A model generated the notes under the pieces. That model saw only the letters and a list, made by a program, of their open reading frames with translations, was not told where the DNA came from and ran no database searches. A program made the position numbers and the translations under genes. From Zunongwangia pacifica (GTDB lineage Bacteria > Bacteroidota > Bacteroidia > Flavobacteriales > Flavobacteriaceae): a DNA stretch of 64,000 nt. The DNA is taken from assembly GCF_023499215.1 (NCBI RefSeq), contig NZ_JAKHSK010000006.1, forward strand, positions 62,001 to 126,000, in the 5' to 3' direction. This document shows positions 51,167 through 60,378 of this stretch, in pieces. Every line of letters begins with the position of its first letter. Position 1 is the stretch's first letter.

Positions 51167-52612
51167 TTGAAAATATTAGACAGGTACATACTGGTAAGTT
51201 ATCTACAAACGTTCTTTACCGTTTTTATTATTTTGATGTTCATTTTTGTACTTCAGGCTATCTGGTTGTACATTGGTGAACTTGCAGGTAAAGATTTAGA
51301 TGTTGCTATCATTCTAAAATTCCTTTTGTACACCACACCAAAGTTGGTACCTATGGTATTACCGCTAACCATATTGTTAACTTCAATTATGGTTTTTGGT
51401 AGTTTTGCCGAGAATTATGAGTTTGCTGCTATGAAATCTTCAGGGATTTCTTTGCAGCGGGCCATGCGTGGTTTAACCGTATTTATTTTGTTGGTAAGTG
51501 TCACCGCTTTTGTTTTTGCCAATAATGTGATTCCTGCAGCCGAGTTTAAAATTATAAATCTCCGTAAAAACATTGCGAAAATGAAACCTGCCATGGCCAT
51601 TACCGCAGGTGTTTTTAACGAAGTTGGAAATATTAATATAAAGGTTGATAAAAAAACCGGGGATAATGATCAATATCTGCATGATGTCATAATTCATACA
51701 GGCACAGAGCGTGGTGGTGATTACACGGTAATAAAATCGAAAGAAGGGGAATTAGTAAGTAGTGAAAATTCGAATGTATTATCTTTAATCCTTACCGACG
51801 GAAATTACTATCGAGAGGTACAACCCAGTGACTACTCTAAAAGAGATCATAAACCTTTTATGAAAAGTTACTTTAAAGAGTACACTATTAATATCGACCT
51901 GTCTGAATTAAATCAGGTGGATATGGAAGACGAAAGTTATACCACCCAAAGTATGCTTAGGATTGGTGAGCTTACTAAAAGTATCGATAGTTTTTCGGTT
52001 TCATTAAACGAACGTAAAGAAGCTTTCGCTACGTCGATGTATAGTAGAACGGGGGTTAAATCGTTAGATATCAATTTCACTCCCGCAGAATCAGATAAAT
52101 ACAAAAGCTTTAAACACTCTATACTCGATAACTATAATAGCGATCAATCTCAACGAATTGTAGATGATGCGATTAGAACTACTAATGCTGCAATTTCTCA
52201 CCTTTCTATTAAAAAACAAGAGTTTAAACAAAGTGCAAGACGCTTAAACAAATATGAAATTGCATTACATGAAAAATATGTACTTGCGGTAGCCTGTATT
52301 ATACTCTTTTTTGTTGGTGCCCCTTTAGGTGCCATTATTCGTAAAGGAGGTATGGGCCTTCCTATGGTGATTGCAATTGTTATTTTCCTCACTTATCATT
52401 TTATAGGAATTTTCGCTAAAAACAGTGCAGAAGACGGTAGTGTTAGCCCGTTTATAGCGACGTGGCTTAGTACATTAATTATGCTGCCACTGGGCGTTTA
52501 TTTTACCTATAGAGCCACTACAGATCAGGGATTATTTTCTTTTGATATGTTTACTGAACCTATCTCGAAATTCTTGAAAAAGATAGGATTGGTAAAGCCT
52601 AAAGACAAATAG
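51167..52612 (+). CDS. LptF/LptG-family permease (YjgP/YjgQ)
   Basis: Inner-membrane subunit of the LPS exporter, 481 aa. N-terminal membrane helices (KILDRYILVSYLQTF, about 1-110) flank a jelly-roll periplasmic domain (about 130-340), followed by C-terminal helices (about 375-455). The start is a TTG at 51167, giving the conserved MKILDRYI opening. It follows lolA by 10 bases. LptF and LptG cannot be separated with certainty from this sequence. Confidence 0.9.
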   Translation: MKILDRYILVSYLQTFFTVFIILMFIFVLQAIWLYIGELAGKDLDVAIILKFLLYTTPKLVPMVLPLTILLTSIMVFGSFAENYEFAAMKSSGISLQRAMRGLTVFILLVSVTAFVFANNVIPAAEFKIINLRKNIAKMKPAMAITAGVFNEVGNINIKVDKKTGDNDQYLHDVIIHTGTERGGDYTVIKSKEGELVSSENSNVLSLILTDGNYYREVQPSDYSKRDHKPFMKSYFKEYTINIDLSELNQVDMEDESYTTQSMLRIGELTKSIDSFSVSLNERKEAFATSMYSRTGVKSLDINFTPAESDKYKSFKHSILDNYNSDQSQRIVDDAIRTTNAAISHLSIKKQEFKQSARRLNKYEIALHEKYVLAVACIILFFVGAPLGAIIRKGGMGLPMVIAIVIFLTYHFIGIFAKNSAEDGSVSPFIATWLSTLIMLPLGVYFTYRATTDQGLFSFDMFTEPISKFLKKIGLVKPKDK

Positions 52613-52647
52613 ATTAAATACCTTTGCTAAACTAAAAAAGCTGCAAA

Positions 52648-53796
52648 ATGTCAGGAATTAATGAAGGACATAAATCCTTTAAATTAAATACAATTAAAGA
52701 GGCTATTGAAGACATCAAAGCTGGTAAAGTTGTTATTGTAGTAGATGATGAAGATCGTGAAAATGAAGGCGATTTTGTTGCTGCTGCCGAAAAAGTAACT
52801 CCACAGATGATTAACTTTATGGCTACTCACGGCCGTGGATTAATTTGCGCACCTATTACCGAGGATCGATCTAAAGAATTAGGATTAAACCTAATGGTAG
52901 ATGATAATACCGTTTTACATAACACGCAATTTACGGTTTCTGTAGATTTAATAGGACATGGTTGCACCACAGGAATTTCTACTCACGATCGTGCAAAAAC
53001 CATAAAAGCATTAACCGAAAAAGAAACCAGGCCAGAAGATTTAGGACGACCAGGACATATTTTCCCGTTACGGGCTAAAAATGGAGGCGTTTTAAGAAGA
53101 ACCGGGCATACAGAAGCTTCTATCGATCTTGCCCGTCTTGCAGGGCTGCAATCGGCAGGGATTTTGGTTGAAATCTTAAATGAAGATGGTACCATGGCCA
53201 GACTCCCAGAGTTAATGGAAGTCGCCAAAAAATTTAATCTTAAAATTATTTCCATAGAAGATTTGGTGGCGTATCGTATGCAACACGATTCGCTTATTGT
53301 AAAGGAAGAAGATTTTAAAATTAAAACCAGATTTGGCGAGTTTAGGTTAAGAGCGTTTAAACAAACGACCAATAATCAAATTCATATTGCGCTTACCAAA
53401 GGTTCGTGGACTAAAGAAGAAGAAGTTCTGGTACGTATGAATTCTACTTTGGTAAATAATGATATCTTAGGCACCTTAACCAATGATGCCGATAAGAAGT
53501 TAGATAGTATGTTTAAGGCATTGGATAAAGATGGTAAAGGGGCAATTGTATTTATTAATCCTGCCGCTAAACCGCTAAGCCTTTTAAGCAGATTGGCAGA
53601 ACTAAAAGAAAGCCAGAAAGAAGGTGTATTAAAAGCACCACAGCCTTCTATGGATAATAAAGATTTTGGGATAGGCGCACAAATATTACATGATCTTGGC
53701 ATTCATAAAATAAAACTGCTTTCTAATTCTAAACAAACCAAACGTGTAGGTATGATTGGTTATGGTTTAGAGATCGTAGATTATGTAAATTATTAA
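52648..53796 (+). CDS. ribB: 3,4-dihydroxy-2-butanone-4-phosphate synthase with a degenerate GTP cyclohydrolase II domain
   Basis: Riboflavin enzyme of 382 aa. The RibB half (about 10-205) is intact: the acidic metal loop DRENEGD (36-42), [17 protein letters not shown] and [18 protein letters not shown]. The C-terminal half (about 207-382) has the RibA fold but not its chemistry: the zinc cysteines (SEC and LRCDC in E. coli) are replaced by NST and LTNDA, and the QEGRNIG-type loop is lost. Only RibB activity is expected, so a separate RibA must exist elsewhere. A -7-like TACCTTTG is at 52619-52626. Confidence 0.9.
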   Translation: MSGINEGHKSFKLNTIKEAIEDIKAGKVVIVVDDEDRENEGDFVAAAEKVTPQMINFMATHGRGLICAPITEDRSKELGLNLMVDDNTVLHNTQFTVSVDLIGHGCTTGISTHDRAKTIKALTEKETRPEDLGRPGHIFPLRAKNGGVLRRTGHTEASIDLARLAGLQSAGILVEILNEDGTMARLPELMEVAKKFNLKIISIEDLVAYRMQHDSLIVKEEDFKIKTRFGEFRLRAFKQTTNNQIHIALTKGSWTKEEEVLVRMNSTLVNNDILGTLTNDADKKLDSMFKALDKDGKGAIVFINPAAKPLSLLSRLAELKESQKEGVLKAPQPSMDNKDFGIGAQILHDLGIHKIKLLSNSKQTKRVGMIGYGLEIVDYVNY

Positions 53797-54425
53797 TAAA
53801 TATTGATAATGGTATCTTCTTCAGATCGTCTTACTTTTTTAAAACTGGAGAAGATATCATCTTTAGCACGATAGCCAACCGGTAATACCAAAACCGACTT
53901 TAGATTTTTTTCCTTAAGATTTAAAAGTTCGTCGTAAGCTTCTGGTAAAAAACCTTCCATAGGACAGGCATCGATCTCTTCAGTGGCGCATACGGTAAGC
54001 AAAGTTCCTAAAACCAAATATGCCTGATTTTTGGCCCAAATCGCAAGTTCTTCATTCGTTTTTTTTCCGAAGTCTTCCACCAGAAAATTTTTAAACGGAT
54101 CTAAAATCTCATCGGGAGTTTCACGAATTTCCTTTACCCGCTCAAAATAATTCAGAATAAATTCTTTATCTACATGATCTTCAATACAAATTACCAGTAC
54201 ATGCGAAGCGGTAGAAAGCTGCGCCTGGTTCATTGCCTTTTCCTTTAAGGATTCCTGCAACTGTTTATTTTTCACCACTACCAGTCGTATAGGCTGCAAT
54301 CCATAAGAGGTTGCTGTTAAATTAAAAGCCTGCTTTAAAACATCGATTTTCGTCTCGGGTAATATCTTTTCAGCATCAAATTTTTTAACTGCATAGCGCC
54401 ATTGCAAAGCTTTTATATTGCTCAT
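53793..54425 (-). CDS. Nitroreductase-family NAD(P)H oxidoreductase
   Basis: FMN-dependent oxidoreductase of 210 aa. It opens with LQWRYAVKKFDAEKIL and carries the FMN-binding SYGLQPIRLVVVKN near 40 and MEGFLPEAYDELLNL near 156, matching the NfsB/YdfN-like nitroreductases. The substrate is unknown. It is convergent with ribB: the two stop codons overlap (shared bases 53793-53796), leaving no room for a terminator between them. Confidence 0.88.
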   Translation of the reverse strand: MSNIKALQWRYAVKKFDAEKILPETKIDVLKQAFNLTATSYGLQPIRLVVVKNKQLQESLKEKAMNQAQLSTASHVLVICIEDHVDKEFILNYFERVKEIRETPDEILDPFKNFLVEDFGKKTNEELAIWAKNQAYLVLGTLLTVCATEEIDACPMEGFLPEAYDELLNLKEKNLKSVLVLPVGYRAKDDIFSSFKKVRRSEEDTIINIY

Positions 54426-54549
54426 TTCTTTTCTTTTTTTGCTAATTTAAACAATGCGTAAAGTAATTGTAACGTTAATGCATAGAAATAACTAATTCGT
54501 CTAAATTTATTGGTTATCTTCGAAATTAAAATGAAAAAGAAAAAGATAC

Positions 54550-55179
54550 ATGCGGTTTCTTAAGAAATCTATTCTTTATACGGTAATTCTAATTGTACTC
54601 GGTATTTTAATTACTCTTGGATTAGAAGCTTTTATAAAACAAGATATATCTAGCCGTATGTATGCCAAAATCGATGAAGTTCCCAACGCAAAAACCGCTA
54701 TCGTTTTAGGTGCCAGTGTCTATTCAGACGGGAAGCTCTCCCCTATTCTACAAGATCGGGTAGATACGGCCATCGATCTTTTAAAACATCATAAAGTAGA
54801 AGAAATTTTAATTAGCGGTGATCACAGTAGCGATAATTATAATGAGGTTGATGCCATTGCCAATTATCTAAAAAAACACGGTATATCCCGTGATAAATTA
54901 ATTTTAGATCACGCCGGTTTCGATACCTATGATAGCATGTACAGGGCATCTAAAGTTTTTAATATTACCGATGCCATTGTAATCACACAACAGTTTCATT
55001 TACCCAGAGCACTTTTTATCTCCAAACATTTAGGACTGGATTATTACGGATTCGAGGCGAAAGAACGTGAGTTTAAGATCGAAAACAAGATCATGAAACG
55101 CGAAAAACTGGCAAATTACAAAGCCTTGTTTGAAGTTATTTTTCAAACTAAACCTAAAGTATTAAATAAGAAGATTTAG
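54550..55179 (+). CDS. SanA/YdcF-like DUF218 protein
   Basis: Membrane-anchored protein of 209 aa with an N-terminal transmembrane helix (about 7-27) and a DUF218 domain (about 48-190): AIVLGASVYSDGKLSP, LISGDHSSDNYNEVDA, DHAGFDTYDSMYRA and VITQQFHLPRALFI. SanA-type proteins affect envelope permeability (vancomycin sensitivity) by an unknown mechanism. It stands alone on the plus strand, 75 bases before a small membrane-protein gene. Confidence 0.88.
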   Translation: MRFLKKSILYTVILIVLGILITLGLEAFIKQDISSRMYAKIDEVPNAKTAIVLGASVYSDGKLSPILQDRVDTAIDLLKHHKVEEILISGDHSSDNYNEVDAIANYLKKHGISRDKLILDHAGFDTYDSMYRASKVFNITDAIVITQQFHLPRALFISKHLGLDYYGFEAKEREFKIENKIMKREKLANYKALFEVIFQTKPKVLNKKI

Positions 55180-55253
55180 TTAAACTTTTTTTTAATACTT
55201 AAGCCATAAGACTTGTTTTCGTATTTTTCAGATAACAATTACAACCTTACATT

Positions 55254-55610
55254 ATGTTATCTGCAATTATACATATTCTTATCGATGCTGTAATCCTAAT
55301 GGTCGCGGCTAAATTCCTTAATAAAGTTCATCTTAAAAGTTTTAAAACGGCTGTTTTGATCGCTTTGCTTGTTGGAGTGCTAAGCTTCTTTTTAAGCTGG
55401 TTGCTCACCGCTGTATTAAATATCGCCACCTTGGGAATGTTTTACTTTTTAGGCTTAGGCTTTGTGACACGAATTGTTGCTTACGCCATAATTATTGAAA
55501 TTGCCGACCAGTTAAGCAGCGGATTTAAAACCGATGGATTTTTACCTTCCCTGTGGCTTGCCGTCATACTGGCTCTTTTTGGAAGCATCATAGACGCTAT
55601 GCTATTTTAG
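55254..55610 (+). CDS. Small four-helix membrane protein (holin-4-superfamily-like)
   Basis: Membrane protein of 118 aa with about four hydrophobic segments (3-20, 33-58, 60-83, 95-116). The pattern resembles small membrane proteins annotated as superfamily IV phage holins, but no phage genes are near. Function unknown. Its last 14 bases overlap the convergent PepSY gene, so the two 3' ends form antisense RNA. Confidence 0.65.
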   Translation: MLSAIIHILIDAVILMVAAKFLNKVHLKSFKTAVLIALLVGVLSFFLSWLLTAVLNIATLGMFYFLGLGFVTRIVAYAIIIEIADQLSSGFKTDGFLPSLWLAVILALFGSIIDAMLF

Positions 55611-56736
55611 CGATTTTTGGTTTTCTCTTTGGCTTTTTAAATTTTCTGCCATACCAGATATAAAAGCCGGTAATGGGTAAAGCAGCAACAAAAAGACTGC
55701 ATAAAAAAGCGATAATTTTACCCCAAAGCCTAAAATACTGGCCGGTATGCAAACCATACATCATTTCCTGAAGTTGTAAACCTGCACTTTTGGAAGAATA
55801 ACCAGATTGGTATAAAAGCTCCCCGGTTTTTGGATGAAATTGATAATTAGATTGATGATCAAAATGAAGGGATTTAGGATAAGCTCCTGTAATAATGGGT
55901 GAACTGTCATCCTGCTTCCAAACAAAGTACATTCCGCTGTTGGGTTGTAATTTTCTGGTTTGTTGAAAAGCCAGATCAATAGCTTTTTGCTGATATTGTT
56001 TATTTTCAGCAGGCTTTTTTAATACTGAAGTAAAAAAATCGGATTCGTATCGTTCTCCCAAATTGGCCACCAAATAAAATGCATCATGCACTGGTTTATA
56101 AACGAACGTTAGGCCCGTAATGGCCAGAATCACCGCTATAACTGAAGTATAAAAACCGGTAACATTATGCCAATCGTAATTAATCCTACGCCAGCGGGCA
56201 TGCCATTTTACCGATAATCGTTGTTTTAGATACTTTATTTTTTTAGGCCACCAAAGCACGATTCCGCTTAGTAATAATACCAAAAAAATAACAGTTGAAA
56301 TTCCCACAATTTGCTTTCCTATATGCTGCGGAAGTAATAAATACATGTGTAATTCTTCAATAATACTAAAGAACTCGGTGTCCAGATTCACTTTTTTTAT
56401 CAATTTCCCGGTATAGGGATCAAAATTCAGTAAAAAATTAGTTCCATTTTCAGTAATACTAACCGTCGCGGGGCGAGTATCGCCATTGTAAACCACCATC
56501 GATGTTTCAACATCTGGTTGAAAATTATTGGCTTTTTTCAACAAAAAAGAAGGTGCTATAAATGCCGAATCTTGAGGTACTACAAATCGATAATCGTAAA
56601 AAGCATCTTTTAATTCATCATGAAAAGTAAAAATACAGCCGGTAATCGCTACAATAAAAACAACAATTCCAGAGGCTAATCCCAAGCATAAATGGATTTG
56701 ATGAATGATTGTTTTAAAAGCGCTTTTACCTGCCAT
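55597..56736 (-). CDS. PepSY-domain membrane protein (putative ferric-siderophore reductase type)
   Basis: Inner-membrane protein of 379 aa with four transmembrane segments (about 15-37, 135-158, 190-213, 335-360) and periplasmic PepSY domains between them. Histidines at helix edges (HQIHLCLGLASG, HVTGFYTS-like) fit heme ligands of the FegS/PiuB reductase group. It lies 96 bases downstream of a TonB-dependent siderophore receptor and likely releases iron from the imported complex by reduction. Confidence 0.85.
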   Translation of the reverse strand: MAGKSAFKTIIHQIHLCLGLASGIVVFIVAITGCIFTFHDELKDAFYDYRFVVPQDSAFIAPSFLLKKANNFQPDVETSMVVYNGDTRPATVSITENGTNFLLNFDPYTGKLIKKVNLDTEFFSIIEELHMYLLLPQHIGKQIVGISTVIFLVLLLSGIVLWWPKKIKYLKQRLSVKWHARWRRINYDWHNVTGFYTSVIAVILAITGLTFVYKPVHDAFYLVANLGERYESDFFTSVLKKPAENKQYQQKAIDLAFQQTRKLQPNSGMYFVWKQDDSSPIITGAYPKSLHFDHQSNYQFHPKTGELLYQSGYSSKSAGLQLQEMMYGLHTGQYFRLWGKIIAFLCSLFVAALPITGFYIWYGRKFKKPKRKPKIAKIA

Positions 56737-56750
56737 CCTAAAATTTTGAA

Positions 56751-56758
56751 CAAATGTA
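56751..56758 (-). promoter_or_regulatory. Putative -7 element of the PepSY gene
   Basis: The minus strand reads TACATTTG, identical to the -7 element of the upstream siderophore receptor gene (59338-59345). No TTG is at the expected distance. Confidence 0.4.
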
Positions 56759-56769
56759 ATAAAAAGAGA

Positions 56770-56798
56770 AAGCCGGACACTTTTAAAGCATCCGACTT
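56770..56798 (-). terminator. Terminator of the siderophore-receptor gene
   Basis: On the minus strand AAGTCGGATGC pairs with GTGTCCGGCTT (with G-U pairs), followed by TCTCTTTTT. It separates the receptor from the PepSY gene. Confidence 0.6.
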
Positions 56799-56832
56799 AA
56801 ACACAAACTAACTAGAATAAAGTTATATATGA

Positions 56833-59295
56833 TTAGAATTTATAAGTGAAGTTAGCCGATAGATTTCGCCCAACTTGTGGGTTAATGGTAGACCATCCAT
56901 TATAATATTCTTCATCGTTTAGGTTATTCAGTTTTAACGTAATCCCGAATTTATCTGTTTGATAAAATAAAGAAGCGTTTAAAACCGTGTAATCATCTAA
57001 AGTAAAAGTACCGGCGACATTTCTGTTAAAAATCATATTCTCGCTACCGTAATTTCCGCCAAAACCGGCACCAAAACCATTAAGAGCATTTCCAGAGAAT
57101 TTATAGGTTGCCCAAAGGTTTGCTAAATTTTTAGGCCCTGCACTTTCTGGACGTCGATTTAGAAAATCGTCTCCCTGGGTGCCTTTGGTAAGTTCGCTTT
57201 CATTATAGCTGTAATTCGCAATAATATTTAATCCTTTTACAGGAGATGCCGTAATGCTGGCTTCGAAACCACGGCTGTATAATTCACCTCCCTGAGTGTA
57301 AACTTGTGGTGCGATGGTCATTACCGTATTGGTTACTTCAATATCGTAATAGGATAACGTCGCTGCTAATTTATTATTAAGCAGGTTAAGTTTAACCCCT
57401 CCTTCCAGCTGGGCTGCATGTTCTGGATCAAATTCATAATTCACAGAGTTTCCATCCAAATCTTGTCCTACCTGTGGTGCGACGTTACTAAAACCGTCCT
57501 GATAATTAGCGAATATCGATACCTTGTCTAAAACCGGCTGATACACTACACCAAATTTTGGTGACCACGCGGTCTGGCTATTGCTTTCGCTTTCAAAACG
57601 ATCTACACGTAAACTTGCCATAATCGATAGAGCCTCGATAGGATTAAAAATTTCTGAAACATAGGCACTATATATTTCCTGTCTTGAAATTGAAGGAGAT
57701 ATTTCTGAATTTTGGAAAAGGGCATCTACACCAGACTCCGATAAAATTCCGCTATCATAATCGGTGATATACTTATTTGGATCTGTGATTCCGTATACAC
57801 TAGCATTTACATTTTCTGCACTGGCATCACCAATATAAATTAAACCATTACGAAGATACCCGGTTCCACTATTTCTAACTTCACGATTGTAATAATCTAA
57901 ACCGGCAACGATACGATTTCTCATTTCTCCGATTTCAAAATCTCCAATAAAATTCTGCTGAATATCGGTTGTTAATGTTGTAGAATTTTGGTGATTCATT
58001 TGTCTGGCGAAAACAACCCCGTCTTCTAAAGCTGTTCCGTAAGGTGCATTATCGCCCATAAAGATTCTAGTTCCTTCGTATAAATAGGAATAATACCCTC
58101 TTGCTTTTGCTGAACTTTGAGAAAACGCTGTTTGTGAAGTCCAGCTATCAGATAACTTATAGTTCATTTGAGCCTGAATGCTATACATAGGATTTTCTAT
58201 TCCTAAATCATCTGAAGTATAGGAGCGGTTATTATCGTAACCTAACTCCTCCAGGTTATTTACCGCCAGCTCTGAGCCTCGGTCTAAGAAAAGCATGGTT
58301 TGATTGGTACTTTCTACCTGATAGATTTCTGTATTGATTAAAAATGAAAGTCGGTCGTTTACCTGATATGATAAAGATGGAGCGAAGAAGAATGATTTTC
58401 TAAAACCTGCATCCTGAAAACTCTCCTGAGTGTGGTAAGCTGAGTTCACCCTTAAATTAACACCCTGACTTAAAGGTAAATTTACATCTGCAGTTAACCT
58501 ATTTAAACCATAACTTCCCGAAGTATAAGAAACATTGCCACCAAAACCATTATATGGTTTTTTAGTAACCACGTTAATCAAACCTCCATAAGAAACTACT
58601 GAACTACCATATAGAGTTCCAGAAGGACCTTTAATGACCTCGATAGTCTCGATGTTTTGTGGATCTGGACTACCGTTGGTTAACGCTGGTAAACCATTGG
58701 TTAAGTTTGGCTGTACGGCAAACCCTCTTAACGAGTAATAACCGGCACCATCAGATCCTCTACCTGTAGATTCCCATAATTTGGTGATCCCGGCAGCATT
58801 TTTTAATGCATCATCAAAATTAGTAACGATCTGGCTTTGCAATAACTCCGCAGTGATCGAATTATAAACCTGCGAGTTCTCCATTCTGGATAACGGCAAT
58901 TTAGATACATACACACTAGAGCTTTTGGTAAACTCGTTCGTCTTATTTTCAGCATTAAGAAGTACTTCTCCTAATTGCTCTTCACTTCCTATTAAAACAA
59001 CAGGAGCAACTTCTGTGATCGCTCCACCTTCAACCGAAACATTGATTTGTGTTGACTTATAGCCTACATAAGAAAATTTGATCGTATAGGTTCCCGGCCT
59101 AACATTGCGTAATTCGTAAAATCCATTTTGATTGGTTTCAGTTCCCGTATAAGTACCCTCTAAAGCTACATTTACATTAAAAATGGGTTGATTAGCACTA
59201 TTTACAACCTGTCCTTTTAGTGTTCCAGAATTTTGAGCAAATCCTAAAGAAGAAATAACTAAGGATAAAAATAGTAGTAGTTGTTTTTGCGACAT
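56833..59295 (-). CDS. TonB-dependent siderophore receptor
   Basis: Outer-membrane receptor of 820 aa. Signal peptide (1-20, ending GFAQ), carboxypeptidase-regulatory-like domain (about 24-105), plug (about 125-245; TAELLQSQIVTNFDDALKNAAG, SLRGFAVQPN, PSGTLYGS) and a beta-barrel that ends in phenylalanine (NFTYKF). The plug pattern fits FhuA/FpvA-like siderophore receptors rather than SusC. The PepSY gene downstream supports iron-siderophore import. The exact siderophore is unknown. Confidence 0.9.
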   Translation of the reverse strand: MSQKQLLLFLSLVISSLGFAQNSGTLKGQVVNSANQPIFNVNVALEGTYTGTETNQNGFYELRNVRPGTYTIKFSYVGYKSTQINVSVEGGAITEVAPVVLIGSEEQLGEVLLNAENKTNEFTKSSSVYVSKLPLSRMENSQVYNSITAELLQSQIVTNFDDALKNAAGITKLWESTGRGSDGAGYYSLRGFAVQPNLTNGLPALTNGSPDPQNIETIEVIKGPSGTLYGSSVVSYGGLINVVTKKPYNGFGGNVSYTSGSYGLNRLTADVNLPLSQGVNLRVNSAYHTQESFQDAGFRKSFFFAPSLSYQVNDRLSFLINTEIYQVESTNQTMLFLDRGSELAVNNLEELGYDNNRSYTSDDLGIENPMYSIQAQMNYKLSDSWTSQTAFSQSSAKARGYYSYLYEGTRIFMGDNAPYGTALEDGVVFARQMNHQNSTTLTTDIQQNFIGDFEIGEMRNRIVAGLDYYNREVRNSGTGYLRNGLIYIGDASAENVNASVYGITDPNKYITDYDSGILSESGVDALFQNSEISPSISRQEIYSAYVSEIFNPIEALSIMASLRVDRFESESNSQTAWSPKFGVVYQPVLDKVSIFANYQDGFSNVAPQVGQDLDGNSVNYEFDPEHAAQLEGGVKLNLLNNKLAATLSYYDIEVTNTVMTIAPQVYTQGGELYSRGFEASITASPVKGLNIIANYSYNESELTKGTQGDDFLNRRPESAGPKNLANLWATYKFSGNALNGFGAGFGGNYGSENMIFNRNVAGTFTLDDYTVLNASLFYQTDKFGITLKLNNLNDEEYYNGWSTINPQVGRNLSANFTYKF

Positions 59296-59337
59296 TTTTT
59301 TAGATCTATTTATTTAGACTGTTTTTAAATAACTTCG

Positions 59338-59366
59338 CAAATGTATAAACCTCTGATCATTTTCAA
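59338..59366 (-). promoter_or_regulatory. Promoter of the siderophore receptor gene
   Basis: On the minus strand TTG (59366-59364) is followed after 18 bases by TACATTTG (59345-59338), a full consensus match 43 bases before the ATG. Confidence 0.6.
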
Positions 59367-59502
59367 AAGTTAATTCAGATTTATTTTAAATAAAAATAAG
59401 CCTTCATTTTACAAAACCGCTTCTTAACGAAACATTAAATTAATAGGTCATAACATCAGGTTTTCATATAAACCGCTATATTTAAGCTTTTAAAAAAATG
59501 CT

Positions 59503-60294
59503 ATGATCAAATTAATAATCACAGATATGGATGGTACTTTGTTGGACGACCAGCATAATATTCATCCAGAATTCTGGGAAGTAGAAAAAAAGCTTCGTGA
59601 TAAGGGGATAATGTTTTCTGTAGCCAGCGGACGGCAATATTATAACCTGGTGTCTAATTTTGAACAACTTAAGGGCCACATGATGTTTTTCGCTGAAAAC
59701 GGAAGCTATGTGGTACATCAGGATAAAGAATTATATACCAACACCATGGATCGTGAACAGGCTAACGAGTTTATAAAACTTGGCCGCGAAGCTAAAAACT
59801 GTAATCTGGTTTTATGCGGAATAAATTCGGCTTATGCTGAAAGTGACGATGAAGAGTTTATTACTGAAGTTGGTAAATACTACAAACGCCTGGAAGTTGT
59901 AGAAGATCTTACCACAGTTGAAGATAAAGTCTTAAAAGTTACGCTTTGCAATTTTGAAGGGGTGGAAGAAAATACGTTCCCGAAATTCGAGAAATTTCAG
60001 GATGATTTTAAAGTCGCTATTGCTTCCAGAATTTTTATAGACATTATGTCCAACACCGCCAATAAAGGAAATGCAATTAAAGGCGTACAGGAAGAATTAA
60101 ATATTTCTCCTGAAGAAACCATGGTTTTTGGTGACTACTTAAACGATCTTGAAATGATGCAGAACGCCAAGTACAGTTACGCCATGAAAAATGCACATCC
60201 TGAAATTATCAAAGTAAGTAATTTTGTAACGAAATACGATAATAATGAAAACGGAGTGGTACGAACAATCCGTGAGTTAGGATTAGTGGATTAA
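59503..60294 (+). CDS. Cof-type HAD-superfamily phosphatase
   Basis: Cytoplasmic sugar-phosphate phosphatase of 263 aa. The nucleophile motif ITDMDGTLLDD is at 5-15, SVASGRQYYN follows near 39, Lys lies in the NKGNAIKG segment near 187, and the metal motif VFGDYLNDLEMM is near 208. These define the Cof (C2B cap) subfamily. The substrate cannot be assigned. The gene ends before a perfect 40-bp palindrome. Confidence 0.9.
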   Translation: MIKLIITDMDGTLLDDQHNIHPEFWEVEKKLRDKGIMFSVASGRQYYNLVSNFEQLKGHMMFFAENGSYVVHQDKELYTNTMDREQANEFIKLGREAKNCNLVLCGINSAYAESDDEEFITEVGKYYKRLEVVEDLTTVEDKVLKVTLCNFEGVEENTFPKFEKFQDDFKVAIASRIFIDIMSNTANKGNAIKGVQEELNISPEETMVFGDYLNDLEMMQNAKYSYAMKNAHPEIIKVSNFVTKYDNNENGVVRTIRELGLVD

Positions 60295-60338
60295 GCTACT
60301 TGTATAAACAACTGCTAAAATTAAAATTGTATAAAATT

Positions 60339-60378
60339 TCAACTAAAACATCTCGCAATTGCGAGATGTTTTAGTTGA
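60339..60378. terminator. 40-bp perfect palindrome, bidirectional terminator
   Basis: Two exact 20-bp arms with core CATCTCGC/GCGAGATG, flanked by A and T runs. It includes the stop codon of the convergent secreted-protein gene (60371-60373). Confidence 0.85.

Noticed and set aside
55254-55610. Prophage holin
   Set aside because: The protein resembles small holin-annotated membrane proteins, but no endolysin, structural or integrase genes are near; an ordinary membrane protein is more likely.
59346-59400. Possible Fur box upstream of the siderophore receptor gene
   Set aside because: TGATCA with an A-T-rich flank lies between the promoter elements, but the match to the 19-bp Fur consensus is too weak to call.
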